This document shows positions 1 through 10,524 of a DNA stretch of 64,000 bases, piece after piece. The stretch spans positions 50,707,593 through 50,771,592 of the forward strand of contig OZ024890.1 in the NCBI GenBank assembly GCA_964017195.1. The letters are read 5' to 3'. The position numbers were made by a program, and so were the translations under genes. This DNA comes from Siderastrea radians (taxonomy: Eukaryota > Cnidaria > Anthozoa > Scleractinia > Rhizangiidae). The first letter of the stretch is position 1, and each line of letters opens with the position of its first letter. Below the pieces are notes generated by a model that worked only from the letters and a program-made list of their open reading frames with translations, was not told the origin of the DNA and did no database searches.

Positions 1-1189
1 TATTTTTTAGCAAAATTTGATCATGATTGGCCAACTCTAACCTAACTATTTTAACTCCCAAATATAATGCATCGAAAAAAACAAGAACCCTTTCGAGCCA
101 CCTTAAACCTTTTGTTTCGCGATATCACACCTTCAATTGCTTATTTCGCGTAGCGTCCTTCAGATTTTTTTTTCTTGCTGAGAGAAAGGTTCCGTTTTCG
201 GTCTGACTGCATTTTCGTTAAATATATCGCAAAAGAGAAAACTGCCAGCACATACAAACACCAAAAACGCAACCCCACGCACAAGATTTAAAAGTCTTTA
301 TCTTTGTGCATAAGTTTCTAAAGATAAATAAACTTACGCGTGCCAGTGAATGGAGCCTAGCCGATTGTGTCGTCATGATAAAAACAAACGAATACTTCTG
401 TTGTTCTCGCTAATAGACTTTTACTTTCACTTTTACAACCATTCTATGTAATTTTTTGGGGTAAGTAGACTGAACTTGGGTTTTTGAAGAGCTCTGAAAA
501 GAGCTCTCGATCACTGAGATTTTCTGTTTCCTTGTTCATTGCGCGATTTGGTTGGCACGTGGAATGAATCAGCTGCCGCACTGAGATCAGTTTAAAATTC
601 GCGGCTGTTCTGGGCCATTTTCCAATTGAGTGGTTTTCTTGACTGGGTATTGTTAATTTTGACAGCCATTGTTATGCAGTCGCGGGCTTCAAACAATGGC
701 TTGCTTGCCCAAAACGCGCCATTTTCAAACACAACTTCAACTAACAGTTTTCAACCTAAAAAGAACAGAGGTTCCTGTTGGCCGATTCTTAAAATTAAAA
801 CGGATTCTGTTCATGAACAGCTTCATCTTCAATTTGCCGCGCGTGAAAATTTGGAAGTCCGTAAAAATTTTTAGAAAATGCTCTAGAAAATGGCCTCCAT
901 ACAAAAAAAGGCCGATTTTTCATGATTTTCAAGTTTAAAAGAACAGTCCTTACACCTTCAATTTCCTTCGTTTTAGGCTTAAATTGTAGGTACAAGGTTA
1001 TTCTTCAAAAAGCCGTGCGTGAAAGTTTAACTTCTCACTTCTGTAAACGAAAAATTATATTTTTACTAGCCCTACTTGGTCGATTTGGGCCCTTTCTTCT
1101 CTTATTCTGGGCTTTTCAAAGCGCACTTGACTTCAAATTTGCCGCTTCACTGGTTATGAATAATTAATGATGTCCAGCCATTCTGCGCG

Positions 1190-1625
1190 ATGAACATTTT
1201 TCCTTTCCATGTGCTTGTGTTTACGTTTCTTCACGATTATGCGGACTGTTATGCTTGCCATTTGCGCGTCTTACGTCTTGATTGAAAATAAGGTTGTAAT
1301 AATACATTTATTTTGAATGCCTCATTTTCTTAAATGACTTCCTTTCTGTATCTATATCATTATTCTTTACGAACTTTGCCACTTGCGTAACAGCCCTGTG
1401 TACTATTAGAAAGGGTTCGTGACATTAATTCTTTGCTCAGTTGAGCGGTACTATAAATACAGTTACAGATATCGCTTCGAAATTTGATCCTCGTAACAGC
1501 AGTGGAGACCATTTGAGTCAGAGAGATTCGGCCCGTTGATTTCTAAAAGGAAAATTAAGTGTTGCATTTAAAGTATGGCGGAAACATTAATGTTTATGAA
1601 AAAGAAGGTTGCAGGACGCTAAGTC
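1190..1625 (+). repeat. Tail of upstream unit U (copy 0)
   Basis: This stretch resembles 12010-12402 and 57170-57559: the same run including CTCAGTTGAGCGG, GATTCGGCCCG and ATGGCGGAAACATTAATG. Similarity stops at about 1625, where LINE sequence starts. U normally lies upstream of a pentraxin gene, so a U tail here is a remnant of another array unit. No coding potential is seen in 1-2003; short open frames at 626-874 and 922-1167 recur unchanged in copy B but match nothing I recognise. Confidence 0.75.
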
Positions 1626-2003
1626 TCCTGGATGATCCCACTAATGCATTTTCTTCCTTTATTGTGCTGTCAAACGTACAGTTTCAACAGGCGTTTGAGG
1701 TTTGTATGGTCAACTATTAAAAAAGTCCAAAACGTAAGCTCTTGACTACAATTATAACGCCTTTTGCAGACTTTGCTAAGCACTTAGCGGTTTACAAGGA
1801 GATGGAATAACAACGCTGGCTTTTCCTTCACGGCCATGAATGAAATCGGACCACTTGTAGACGTTCCCCTCCCCTGATAGGCAAGACTTTGACATTTGCA
1901 CGTGTTACTTGTGCCTTGTTTTTCTTGCTGTTTACGAACCTGTTGCTTGACTTGACATTCTTATCCCGTTCGGGCTGATAGCTATTGTCTGCCTAATAAT
2001 GAA

Positions 2004-2903
2004 TTGTGTATTCCACTAATTACAATGGATCACAACAATCTAAAATTTAAAGCCATCTCGCTAAACGTTCGAGGTATCCGTGCACTCGAAAAAAGGAAGT
2101 CAATTTTCAATTGGCTAATTAAGCAGAATGCCAATATTTGTTTTCTACAAGAATCTTATAGCATCAATGACGTTGTTGATCAGTGGAAAAAACAATGGCC
2201 CGGAGAATGCTTTTTCTCTCATGGTTCTAATCACAGCCGCGGTGTATACGTAGCTATTCTTATTCGAAAGTCTCTTGATTTCAAAATGAAATCAATGCGT
2301 GCCGATGTCGATGGCTGGTATCTCATTTTAGAGGCAAGTATTCAAGACACCCACTTTCTCCCGGTAAACATATACGCACCAAACATAACAGCGAAACAAC
2401 CCTCGTTGTTTCAATCATTGTCCGAGTCTGTTTCTGATGAAGAACACCGGGAGTACAATTGTAGACTTTTATTGGGGGGAGACTTTAACGTCACCCTCCA
2501 ACCGTCTCTAGACTGTTCGGGTGGAAACTCAATACTAAAAGGATCGGTTAAGTTTTTGGAAGACATTATTATGGAATGCGATTTAGTGGACATTTGGAGA
2601 GTTCGCAACCCTGACAGCAAAAATTCGGCTTGGCGCCAGAAAAACCCAATTATTCAAAGGCGACTTGATTATTGGCTCATTAGCGATTCATTACAGGATG
2701 ATGTCGCCAAAATTGACATTGTAATCGCCATCAAAACAGACCATTCCGCAGTTTTTCTTGAGATTGATAGCTTAACTGACCATCCCCGCGGTCCTTCCTT
2801 TTGGAAGTTCAATGACAGTCTCCTGGATGATCCCACTTTTGTCCAGGGTTTGCGCGAAAATTTCCCCTTTGGCTTAAGGAAATCAGTTTTTGTGATGATT
2901 TAA
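2004..2903 (+). pseudogene. LINE endonuclease domain (copy A)
   Basis: This open frame of about 299 codons encodes an exonuclease-endonuclease-phosphatase fold that nicks target DNA for target-primed reverse transcription. Visible motifs are SLNVRGI (19-25), FLQE (47-50), YAPN (124-127), GGDFN (158-162), RRLDYWLIS (219-227) and TDHSAV (245-250), so the catalytic Asn, Glu, Asp and His positions look intact. The frame ends at a stop caused by a 1-base slip near a T run at about 2890; the polyprotein continues in another frame from 2906. The upstream boundary of the ORF is uncertain. Confidence 0.85.
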
Positions 2904-2905
2904 GA

Positions 2906-4579
2906 GTGAAGTGGGATTGGATTAAATGCAAGATCAGAGAAGAACGTATGACATATAGCAAGTTAAAGGCTAAAGAAAGAAAAGCGAAGATGAAAACCAT
3001 TGAAGACAGACTTAAATTATGTGAAGAGAAAATTGCAGACGCACCAACGCCAGAAAATCTTATTAATTTAGAGTCGGTTAGGGCAGAGTACGAAAGGGAA
3101 TTTGATTTTATCGTGAGAGGCTCGATAATCCGCTCCCGTGCCACATGGTATGAACAAGGTGAAAGAAACACCAAATATTTTCTAAACTTGGAAGACAACA
3201 ACAAGATGCAAATGATGCAAGATGCAAATGCAAATGTCATATTGAATGAAATCTACAGCTTTTATTCAGATCTTTCTAATGAAAATCTAGAAATTCAAAC
3301 TGATTTCAGGGGTTGTCCTTTCTTAAAAAACACTTCAATGTCTCCGAAATTAAGCGATGCTATGAAAGAAGGGTGCGATGGCCAACTGTCATATTCGGAA
3401 TGCTTTAGGGTACTCTCTACGTTCGAAAACAATAAATCTCAAGGGAATGACGGACTTTCCATAGAGTTTTACAAATTTTTCTGGCCAGAAATTGGCACTC
3501 TCTTAGTTGATTCATTAAATTACTCTTACATTCACGGAGAATTATCAAACTTGCAGAAAGAAGCTGTTATAACTCTAATCGAGAAGAAGGACAGGGATAG
3601 AAGATTGATTAGAAAACTGGAGACCGATATCTCTTGTTAAGGTTGATGTAAAAATCGGCTCGAAAGCTATCGCAAAAAGATTAGAGAAAGTTTTACCATA
3701 TATTATCCATCACAACCAAAATGCTTTCGTAAAAGGACGAACGATTTTTTAAGCAGTTCGAACAATAAGTGATGTTTTGGATTTTACGGAATTGAAAGGG
3801 TATCAAGGCATATTGACCGCAATAGACTTTGAGAAAGCGTTTGACTCATTAAGTCGGGACTTCCTCTTCAAATCGCTCGAATCCTTCGGCTTTCGCGGCT
3901 CTTTTATAGCATGGATCAAGACGTTTTATAAGAATATAACGAGCTGTGTGGTGAACAATGGTTACTTTACTTCTCCCTTCAACGTTACACCGGGGGCCGC
4001 CAGGGCGACCCGCTCTCCCCATGTCTTTTTATCTTAGTTCTTGAATTACTAACAATTTCTATCCGCAAGAACGATCGAATAAGGGGTATTATGGTGGACG
4101 GCAACGAAATTAAATTAGTTACATTTGCCAATGACATCATTTGTCCGCTACAAACCGTCCTACCGTACTCTTCTTAATGTTATCAAATTATTCGTACATA
4201 TTCCGGATTGAAGATCAATCATGATAAAACGGATGTCCTTCTACTCGGAAATATGGAAGCATCCAGCTCAGAACTCGAAGTAACTGAAATCAAAAAGTCA
4301 TTGAAAATCTTGGGGGTGCACTTTACCTATAACCGTTCACTTTTTACAAATTGAATTTTGAATCAACCGAGAAATCTATAAGAAAGCTCTTAAGAGGATG
4401 GGGCTGGAGAGGACTCACATTAATTGGAAAAGTACAAACCATCAAATCCTTTGCCTTACCGAAGATTTTATAGAGGCTAACGCTCATGTCGAATAGAAAA
4501 GAATTCATTAAAAAAGTGAACACCTTATTATACTCTTTTGCTTGGAAGGGCAAAGACAAGGTGAAGCGCACGGTTTTAA
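2906..4579 (+). pseudogene. LINE reverse transcriptase, broken (copy A)
   Basis: This continues the LINE polyprotein. It starts with a charged linker (2906-3200) and the RSRATWYEQGERNTKYF segment typical of L1/Tx1 elements. NWRPISL is read after a frameshift near 3615, and motif A (AIDFEKAFDS) lies near 3820 in a further frame after a stop at about 3749. RQGDPLSP follows at about 4000, again out of frame. Motif C at about 4134 reads FAND instead of FADD, so a catalytic Asp is lost here but kept in copy B. The thumb region is cut at 4579 by the TTAA element. It cannot be functional. Confidence 0.83.
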
Positions 4580-5775
4580 GAGGCATTCCGTGTAAAAACC
4601 GACCAGTCGATTTTCGATGGAAAATAGATTTCTTTCATTTTCTGTGCAGAAGTACAACATTATAAGCAAAGTACAAAAATCGCATTTGTTTGGCTTCATT
4701 TGATTTTCTACCTGCTCTAGGCCGATAGTTCCGATGCGACCTCTGGACAAGGAAATCCTTCGGCCGGAACCCCGATTTTAACACTAAACTCGAGATAGCA
4801 TAAAACAACACAGAGTTGACAAAAGCAGCTTATATTTATTCCATACCTTAAATAGGCCATGTTTATTATTTTCGCTGCTAAAATAACTTGTTCTCTCTCG
4901 TAGGGTTTTTGCTATAATTATTTTAGTACACCAACCTAAAGGCATTACGAACGCCCTTGATAAGGTGCCTCCATTAAAATCAAGATTTCTTAAAAGTGGG
5001 ACCTCACCTACAGCTCATATTCTGATCAGACAATAGATCAAGGTCTGGTCTAAAATTAACAGTAATAAAATTTGTCGGTACTCATCATATGTTTAAGGAA
5101 AAATCTAAACAAAATTCGCAAAAACTGCAACATTCACAACTTGACTTAATATGACTCGGTCAATTCAAAGACATTTTGATTTGTCTTCGTTACAACTAAA
5201 GGCATTTTAACCCCAAGGCGTATTCAAAATAAACCATAGCCCAGTTTTCGAGCAAAACTGGATCAGTTTTACCTGAATTACCTCGGAATTATTCCACGCT
5301 TTTCGAAGTTCACATTGATGAGCGGTAACGGTCAGTTTCTTGTCACAAAACACTCTACACTTGGTCCAGCAGCATACGGTTTGTTAACGCTTAAAAAGGC
5401 CAAACGTTCACTGACATGGAGTCATGGAAGAGAAAAATACAATAACCTTGTCTTCATCAGCTTTTTCTTCCAGATTATTACGTTCAGTAAGTGAGGTCCA
5501 AGATGATTGCTGTGTACGGGAGCCAAAGTACTTCGCGAATGTTGCTGGATGTTTTCACACTTGCGGGAAAAGCAACAAATGCTGTTTTTCCTTCCGTGGC
5601 TGTTACAGTGGTCTACAAAACAAGAAAACCATTCTAACAATACAAACAGTTAAGTACTTTGAACAAATTGGCCACTTTACCTTCGTACAATCGACGAAAA
5701 TCCCTCATGTGCAACGACCGTTTCAAGTAAAGTTAGCGAGTAATGTTATGTGTAGACCGCTGACCATAAGTACTG
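4580..5775 (+). repeat. Left terminal inverted arm of TTAA element A
   Basis: The reverse complement of this arm matches 8125-8658 and, more completely, 52700-53825. About 60 bp at 4608-4666 is found only in the left arm. The arm can be followed to a shared GCGAGTAATG near 5740 and weakly beyond. Arms of this length are unusual for simple MITEs. Confidence 0.8.
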
Positions 5776-6497
5776 ACCTAAAATTGGCAGCGCATTTTGG
5801 GTGGGATTTGGACGCAATAAAATCATACTTTTGGCCTATTGTCCAAGTTAAACATGTTAACAAGGTTTTTCCTCCATTTCCTATTGCTGCAAAGCCAGTC
5901 TGGCTTGTCGACTTTCTTCGGGGATAAAGACGTAAAACGTTTTTAATAATGACGTAGGGAAACGAAAGTTTTGTAAATATGTTGTATACTTTTCTACTGT
6001 AAACCACTATTTCTTACTTTTTTCTTCCTTGCATCAGGTGCCAGTGGTGTTTCTCGTAAAGCAGCGTGCTCCAACTTACCTTACACGTAGAAGTTTGCTC
6101 CCCAATAGTTAGTCTAGTCTGTAACGAGCCTGAGCAGGAGTCCTGGCCTGAGGGGGTAGTAGTGGAGATCAGACTATACACATAGATGTTTATTGACCTA
6201 AAATCGCTACCAGAACGTTTGGTAAACTAAGCATTTTTTCTAACAGTGTAGAGTACTCAGGAATCCAACACATCTCGGATAACTTCGCACTTTAACATTG
6301 TTTAATTAGGGGTCCGGTGGAAAGGCTTTTCTAAGATGCTTTTGGAGTGCTATGTTATCGCCTATATTTACATTAATTACGAAGAGGATATCAAAAAGTG
6401 AAGTTTCTCTAAACTAATTGGCCACGGTCAGTGAGGTTTATTGCTTCGTACTGGGGAAATATTGATGTCCTCTTTTTGGTGGTGGTAGTTTTGCAAG

Positions 6498-6839
6498 ATG
6501 ATAGACGGGATCTTGAGGACAAGAGATGAACTAAACAGTTTCGCTGCAAGCTGCTATGGCATAATGCAGTTAGACTTTGTTTACAATGATAAGGTCTTTA
6601 ACCAGGTCGGTCAACTTCTCTCCTTTCCCCTTATCTTAACGATACACCAACGTCAGCTCCTTTTTCTTGGTCACATCTTGAGGAAACCAGACAAGAAGAA
6701 GCCAATTGTTTGTCCGTTATTTAGGGTCCCAAACAAAGACTTTCTTCCATCACCCAAAAAAACAAGGAGGGCCATCCAACACCGGGAACAGTGCAGGCAT
6801 CTCAGTCTTGTGGCTGACGGCAGTTTTGCGGTCGGCTGA
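6498..6839 (+). pseudogene. Fragment of a second non-LTR retrotransposon (RT C-terminal region)
   Basis: This 113-codon frame contains RQLLFLGHILRKPDKK (about residues 52-67), which resembles the FLGHILR-type segment after the reverse transcriptase domain of many animal LINEs. It is preceded by a degenerate SCYGIM stretch. It is not part of the host LINE, which has a different C-terminus. It lies inside the TTAA element, so it was either inserted into it or captured by it. The same fragment is at 50681-51022. It has no start context or partner domain and is dead. Confidence 0.5.
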
Positions 6840-7963
6840 GTAGTAGAAGACAGGTTGGAGGTCCACCACTCCAAGAAAGTGCGCGAGAGAAAGTACTTGA
6901 TAGCCAGGGTATCTCTTCTTTCGCCTAGCGCGTATTTGAGGGAGATTTCATTTCCTAATCCCGTGTCGACACCACTCTGCTGTCAAATGAGAGAAATATC
7001 ATCGCCCTTGACTCTTTGAGGCCGGTTGCCAAAAAGTTCGAGCACCCGGCAACTTTATAACTAACTGATATCGCCACTTCGTTGCTAAGGCGCGCGAGAA
7101 AACCTCTGCATGGTTTCAGTCTTGTTTAAGCTAGGTTATGGAACAGTTATTTTTGTTTCAAATTCAGCTATTTTTATTTCAAATTTTCCGAATTGTGGAA
7201 ATTTGACATCATTGCCTTTTGTTTTCAATTCTCATTAGTTCGTTCTCCCAACCTAGTCAAGTTTCCTTCAATGTTCCTGCTTTGTCAGTTCCAGCTTGGC
7301 TGCTCCCTTATCTCTTTTATGCAGAATGCCAAGGTGTGAAAACGCAAAGAAACCTCCGATTAGGCGCTATTGTCAGTTTGCTTGGTAAGGCATTCCTGTT
7401 CCAGGCTCTCAGATGTGCGTTTTTCGTGCTCGTTTCATTTTTTTCTTTTCCTGCTATCTCGGAGGCTAAGAACAGTACAGTTTGTTGACTGTCTTCAGTC
7501 GGTATCATTATTAATGACCAGCTAATAAAAATCCATTGCCTTCGTTTTAGTATACCTATGAATTGCAGATTCTACTAGGCGAAAGATTGTAACCTATCGC
7601 TTCGAAAGGTCACAGTTCAGATCTTTTTTCCAATTCTTTCGAAGCTCTAACTGATGTGTCAACTGTGTAAACGCCCTACTTCATCCTATCTGAGGAAAAC
7701 GCTTGTTTCTTTGGGTTTCTGGTAAAGCCTCAGAGAAAAACCAGGGAAAAACTGCTACTCGGACAGAAAGATAAACCTTTCTTAGTCAGGTGAGGTAGGT
7801 AGTGGATGGGGAGGGGGTCATGCCACAAAACGTGGCTTCAAAGGGGATGGTCACCTGAAAAACAAGTGAACACAGCTATAGAAATGATGGATTTTCTACG
7901 ATACTTGAATAAAGCTGTTTGGTGGACAGATGGTCTTTCCAAAAAAATGGCAGCCACCCCGCC

Positions 7964-7989
7964 AGCCTGCGAGCGAGCACTCGCAGGCT
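7964..7989. repeat. Short palindrome AGCCTGCGAG...CTCGCAGGCT
   Basis: Two perfect 10-bp inverted arms are separated by 6 bp. The arm matches the outer end of the fold-back element at 11042-11187, so this may be a deletion derivative of the same family. It is repeated in copy B near 52539-52564. Confidence 0.55.
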
Positions 7990-8124
7990 ACCTTCCCACT
8001 TATGCAAATTCGTTTATTAAAAAGGGGGCTGGTGCTTACCAAAACAATCCTGTTACCTTCTTCCCCTTTAAGGTATAAAATCCCCTGAACTTAATTAGGG
8101 GTAAATGTGCCCAGTCCCACACGA

Positions 8125-8658
8125 AGCGCTCCCTACTAATGTGTGGTTAGCGGTCTTAACAATAATAGCATTACTCGCTTAAGTATAAGTCGTTCGTTGC
8201 ACACATGAGGGATTTTCGCCACTTGTACGAAGGTAAAGTCGCCAATTTGTTCAAAGTACTTAACTGTTTGTATTGTTAGTATGGTTTTCTTGTTTTGTAG
8301 ACCGTTGTAACAGCCTGAAGGAAGAATGGCGATTGGTGTTTTGCTTTAAGTGTCGAAACAACCATGAACACTCGAGGAGTACTTTGGCTTCCCTACACAG
8401 CAATCATCTTGAACCTCACTTAACTGCTGAACGCAGTAATCAGGAAAAAAAGCTGATGAAGACAAGGTTATTGTATTTTTCTCTTTCATGACTCCATGTC
8501 GATGAACGTTTGGCCTTTTTAAGCGGTAAACCGTATGCTGCTGGACCACATGTAGAGTATTGCGTCACAAGAAACTGACCAGGTAGAAAATCAAATGAAG
8601 CCAAACAAATGCGATTTTTGTACTTTGCTTACCGGTCGGTTTTTACACGGAATGCCTC
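8125..8658 (+). repeat. Right terminal inverted arm of TTAA element A (internally deleted)
   Basis: This is the reverse complement of the left arm. Comparison with copy B shows a 592-bp deletion at 8580/8581, corresponding to 53156-53747. The outer 78 bp carrying the terminus are kept. Confidence 0.78.
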
Positions 8659-8662
8659 TTAA

Positions 8663-9921
8663 TAAGCCAATGATTTCTACCCAAAGAATAATTTGTATTA
8701 AGAGATACCTATCCCCTAGCGCGGCTAACTGGAAGTTTTTTCTGGATTTCTACTTAAGGAAGGTGGGAGGAAAATTTTTATTCCACTACAACTTTGATTA
8801 CTCGAAACTATCAATATTCCTCCCAGATTTCTACAAAGAATGTATCTTGTCATGGGCTTCACTAACTGACAACAACCCATCCTCACCCTCCGAGATATCA
8901 AATCAGATCTTGTGGAACAACAGATTTTATTATCCGCATTAATTCTTGTTCAGTCTACAACCAAAAGTTAATTGATTCGGGTCTGGTAACAAGTAGTGAC
9001 CTCTATGACACTAATGGCGAGTTCAAAGGGTTTAAGGAACCTCTACGTTCAAATCTCTCACCCATTGATCATTATTTACTTTTTAGCCTCCACAGTGCCC
9101 TTCCACAGGAATGGCGCAGTAATAAAACTGCCGTCGTCTCAAATGCACAATATGTAGACCTGAGCAGTTTCTCATTACATCTTGAAGGGGAAAAGGTAGA
9201 TGTAGAAAAGCTGCAATCGAGATCACTGTATGAAAGGCTTATTTCTAAAATCTCTACGAAACCAACAGCCGTGAAAAAATACAACGAAGCTTTCAACGCG
9301 GAGACCTTTCATTTAGACTGGGAAAGAATATATTCACTACCCTTCAAAGTAACACTAGACACCACGTTAAGGGAATTCCAATCCAAAATACTTCATAGGA
9401 TCTGTTATACCAATGACATGCTTTTCAAATGAAAAAATACAACGAAGCTTTCAAGGCGGAGACCTTTCATTTAGACTGGGAAAGAATATATTCACTACCC
9501 TTCAAAGTAACACTAGACACCATGTTAAGGGAATTCCAATCCAAAATACTTCATAGGATCTGTTATACAAATGACATGCTTTTCAAATTTAGAATAGTCG
9601 ATTTTCCGCTATGTTATTTCTGTGGTGGAGACGTTGGAACACTTTTTCTTTTACTGTGAAAGGGTATACACTTTCTGGAAGGAACTAAACACCATCCTCA
9701 AATCGCAAAACATAACTTCTAGTTCTTTTGATATTAAAGATGTTATTTTTGGCCTATTTCACCCGGAGAACAACAGCATTTTAGTTAATTACATTATTCT
9801 CGAGATCAAATACTTCATCTACCGTTCTAAGTTAAATAAAACCTCCCTCTCTACTCCCATACTACTAACAAAATGTAAGAACATACCAAATCGAGCGTTT
9901 CATTGCGAGGAAAAACAATAA
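8663..9921 (+). pseudogene. LINE C-terminal domain with zinc knuckle (copy A)
   Basis: The coding sequence is read in pieces: 8663-8942 (STQRIICIKRYLSP, then a stop at the end of that piece), 8943-9430, and 9590-9921. The zinc knuckle spans a frameshift at about 9630: C-x2-C is in the first piece and H-x4-C (HFFFYC) in the next, a pattern typical of L1-type C-termini and thought to aid RNA binding. The 158-bp duplication is not a multiple of three and breaks the frame by itself. Confidence 0.75.
9273..9588 (+). repeat. 158-bp tandem duplication inside the LINE
   Basis: Two adjacent copies, 9273-9430 and 9431-9588, each run from GAAAAAATACAACGAAGC to CTTTTCAAAT with few mismatches. The same duplication occurs at 54440-54755, so it arose before the segmental duplication. 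Confidence 0.9.
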
Positions 9922-10234
9922 ACTATACCTTCACAATAAAAATGGGAACCCTTCATTTCACTAATGGAGCAGTTGCTATCACCTCCGCGACGAACTTAAG
10001 TTAAACGACGGGTATTGCTTTTTGTAATCTTCAGGTAGCATAGCATTGTATAGGTATAATGTAGAGTGTAGTTTAATGTTTTATCGTGCTGTAGTGGTCA
10101 ACAGAATATGTATATGTAAATACGTGAATGTGTAAGTATTTTTAAAGTAATTATGTAAATCAGTGGGTAGGCATGTAAAGTTTAATTGTAGTTTCTTTAT
10201 GTCTTGCATTCTATATTCAATAAAATAAAAAAAG

Positions 10235-10524
10235 GAAAATTAATGGTTTATTTACATTGCAGTGCAAATTAATGTCTCCTTTTCAAGAATATTACAGTGG
10301 CGCGGGTAATTTTCCGGGTAATTTTCCGAGCCCAATCCCTCCATAGGGACAAAGTTTTAGTAGGTATAAGATGTAGATGACAAGCGAAAAAAAAATATCA
10401 GACCAGAAGTGTGACAAAACTAGTATCTACAAGAAAATGCTCGTAATTAACGAGAATCTGGCGACTTAAATATTCACCGGATGAACTTGATAACATTTGC
10501 AACAGTATATTAATAAACGCAATA
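10235..10524 (+). other. Non-coding spacer between LINE and U
   Basis: I see no gene here. It contains a doubled GTAATTTTCCG motif near 10304. The stretch is repeated in copy B (about 55399-55688). Confidence 0.6.

Larger units (their letters stand above)
1626..4579 (+). mobile_element. L1/Tx1-like LINE, copy A, 5' portion
   Basis: This is the first half of a non-LTR retrotransposon: an apurinic endonuclease, then reverse transcriptase. The 5' edge is placed where U homology stops. The second half resumes at 8659 after an inserted TTAA element. No separate ORF1 is visible, so the copy may be 5' truncated. Endonuclease plus a C-terminal zinc knuckle fits the L1/Tx1 group; the exact clade needs a phylogeny. 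Several frameshifts are shared with copy B, so the element was dead before the segmental duplication. Confidence 0.8.
4580..8658 (+). mobile_element. Long-inverted-repeat TTAA element, copy A
   Basis: The element interrupts the LINE and is flanked by TTAA on both sides (4576-4579 and 8659-8662). It starts GAGGCATTCCGTGTAAAA and ends with the reverse complement. The inverted arms are about 1.1-1.2 kb long originally; the right arm here lacks 592 bp present in copy B. TTAA duplication is known for the piggyBac and Kolobok superfamilies, but no transposase is recognisable. The interior (about 5776-8124) holds a fragment of another retroelement and otherwise no gene I recognise. The ORF at 5424-5927 overlaps the left arm and is not recognised. 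Confidence 0.82.
8659..10234 (+). mobile_element. L1/Tx1-like LINE, copy A, 3' portion
   Basis: This resumes the LINE interrupted at 4579. It encodes the region after the RT thumb, a zinc-knuckle C-terminus and a 3' UTR that ends in a CAATAAAATAAAAAAAGG-type A-rich tail near 10234. Frameshifts are frequent and a 158-bp tandem duplication (9273-9588) interrupts the coding sequence. No clear target-site duplication was found around the LINE. Confidence 0.8.

Noticed and set aside
626..1167. Open frames with a hydrophobic N-terminus, repeated at 44881-45380
   Set aside because: Their conservation reflects the recent block duplication only; one is truncated by an indel in copy B, and no domain is recognised.
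5424..5927. 167-codon ORF preserved in both transposon copies (also 49607-50110)
   Set aside because: It overlaps the inverted arm, and the matching arm sequence is not open. I treat it as chance, not a transposase.
7219..7488. Hydrophobic ORF that could look like a membrane protein (also 51402-51671)
   Set aside because: No recognisable domain, inside a transposon interior, no conserved start context beyond the duplication.
9429..9659. ORF starting MKKYNEAF
   Set aside because: The start is created by the 158-bp tandem duplication; it is an internal LINE segment.
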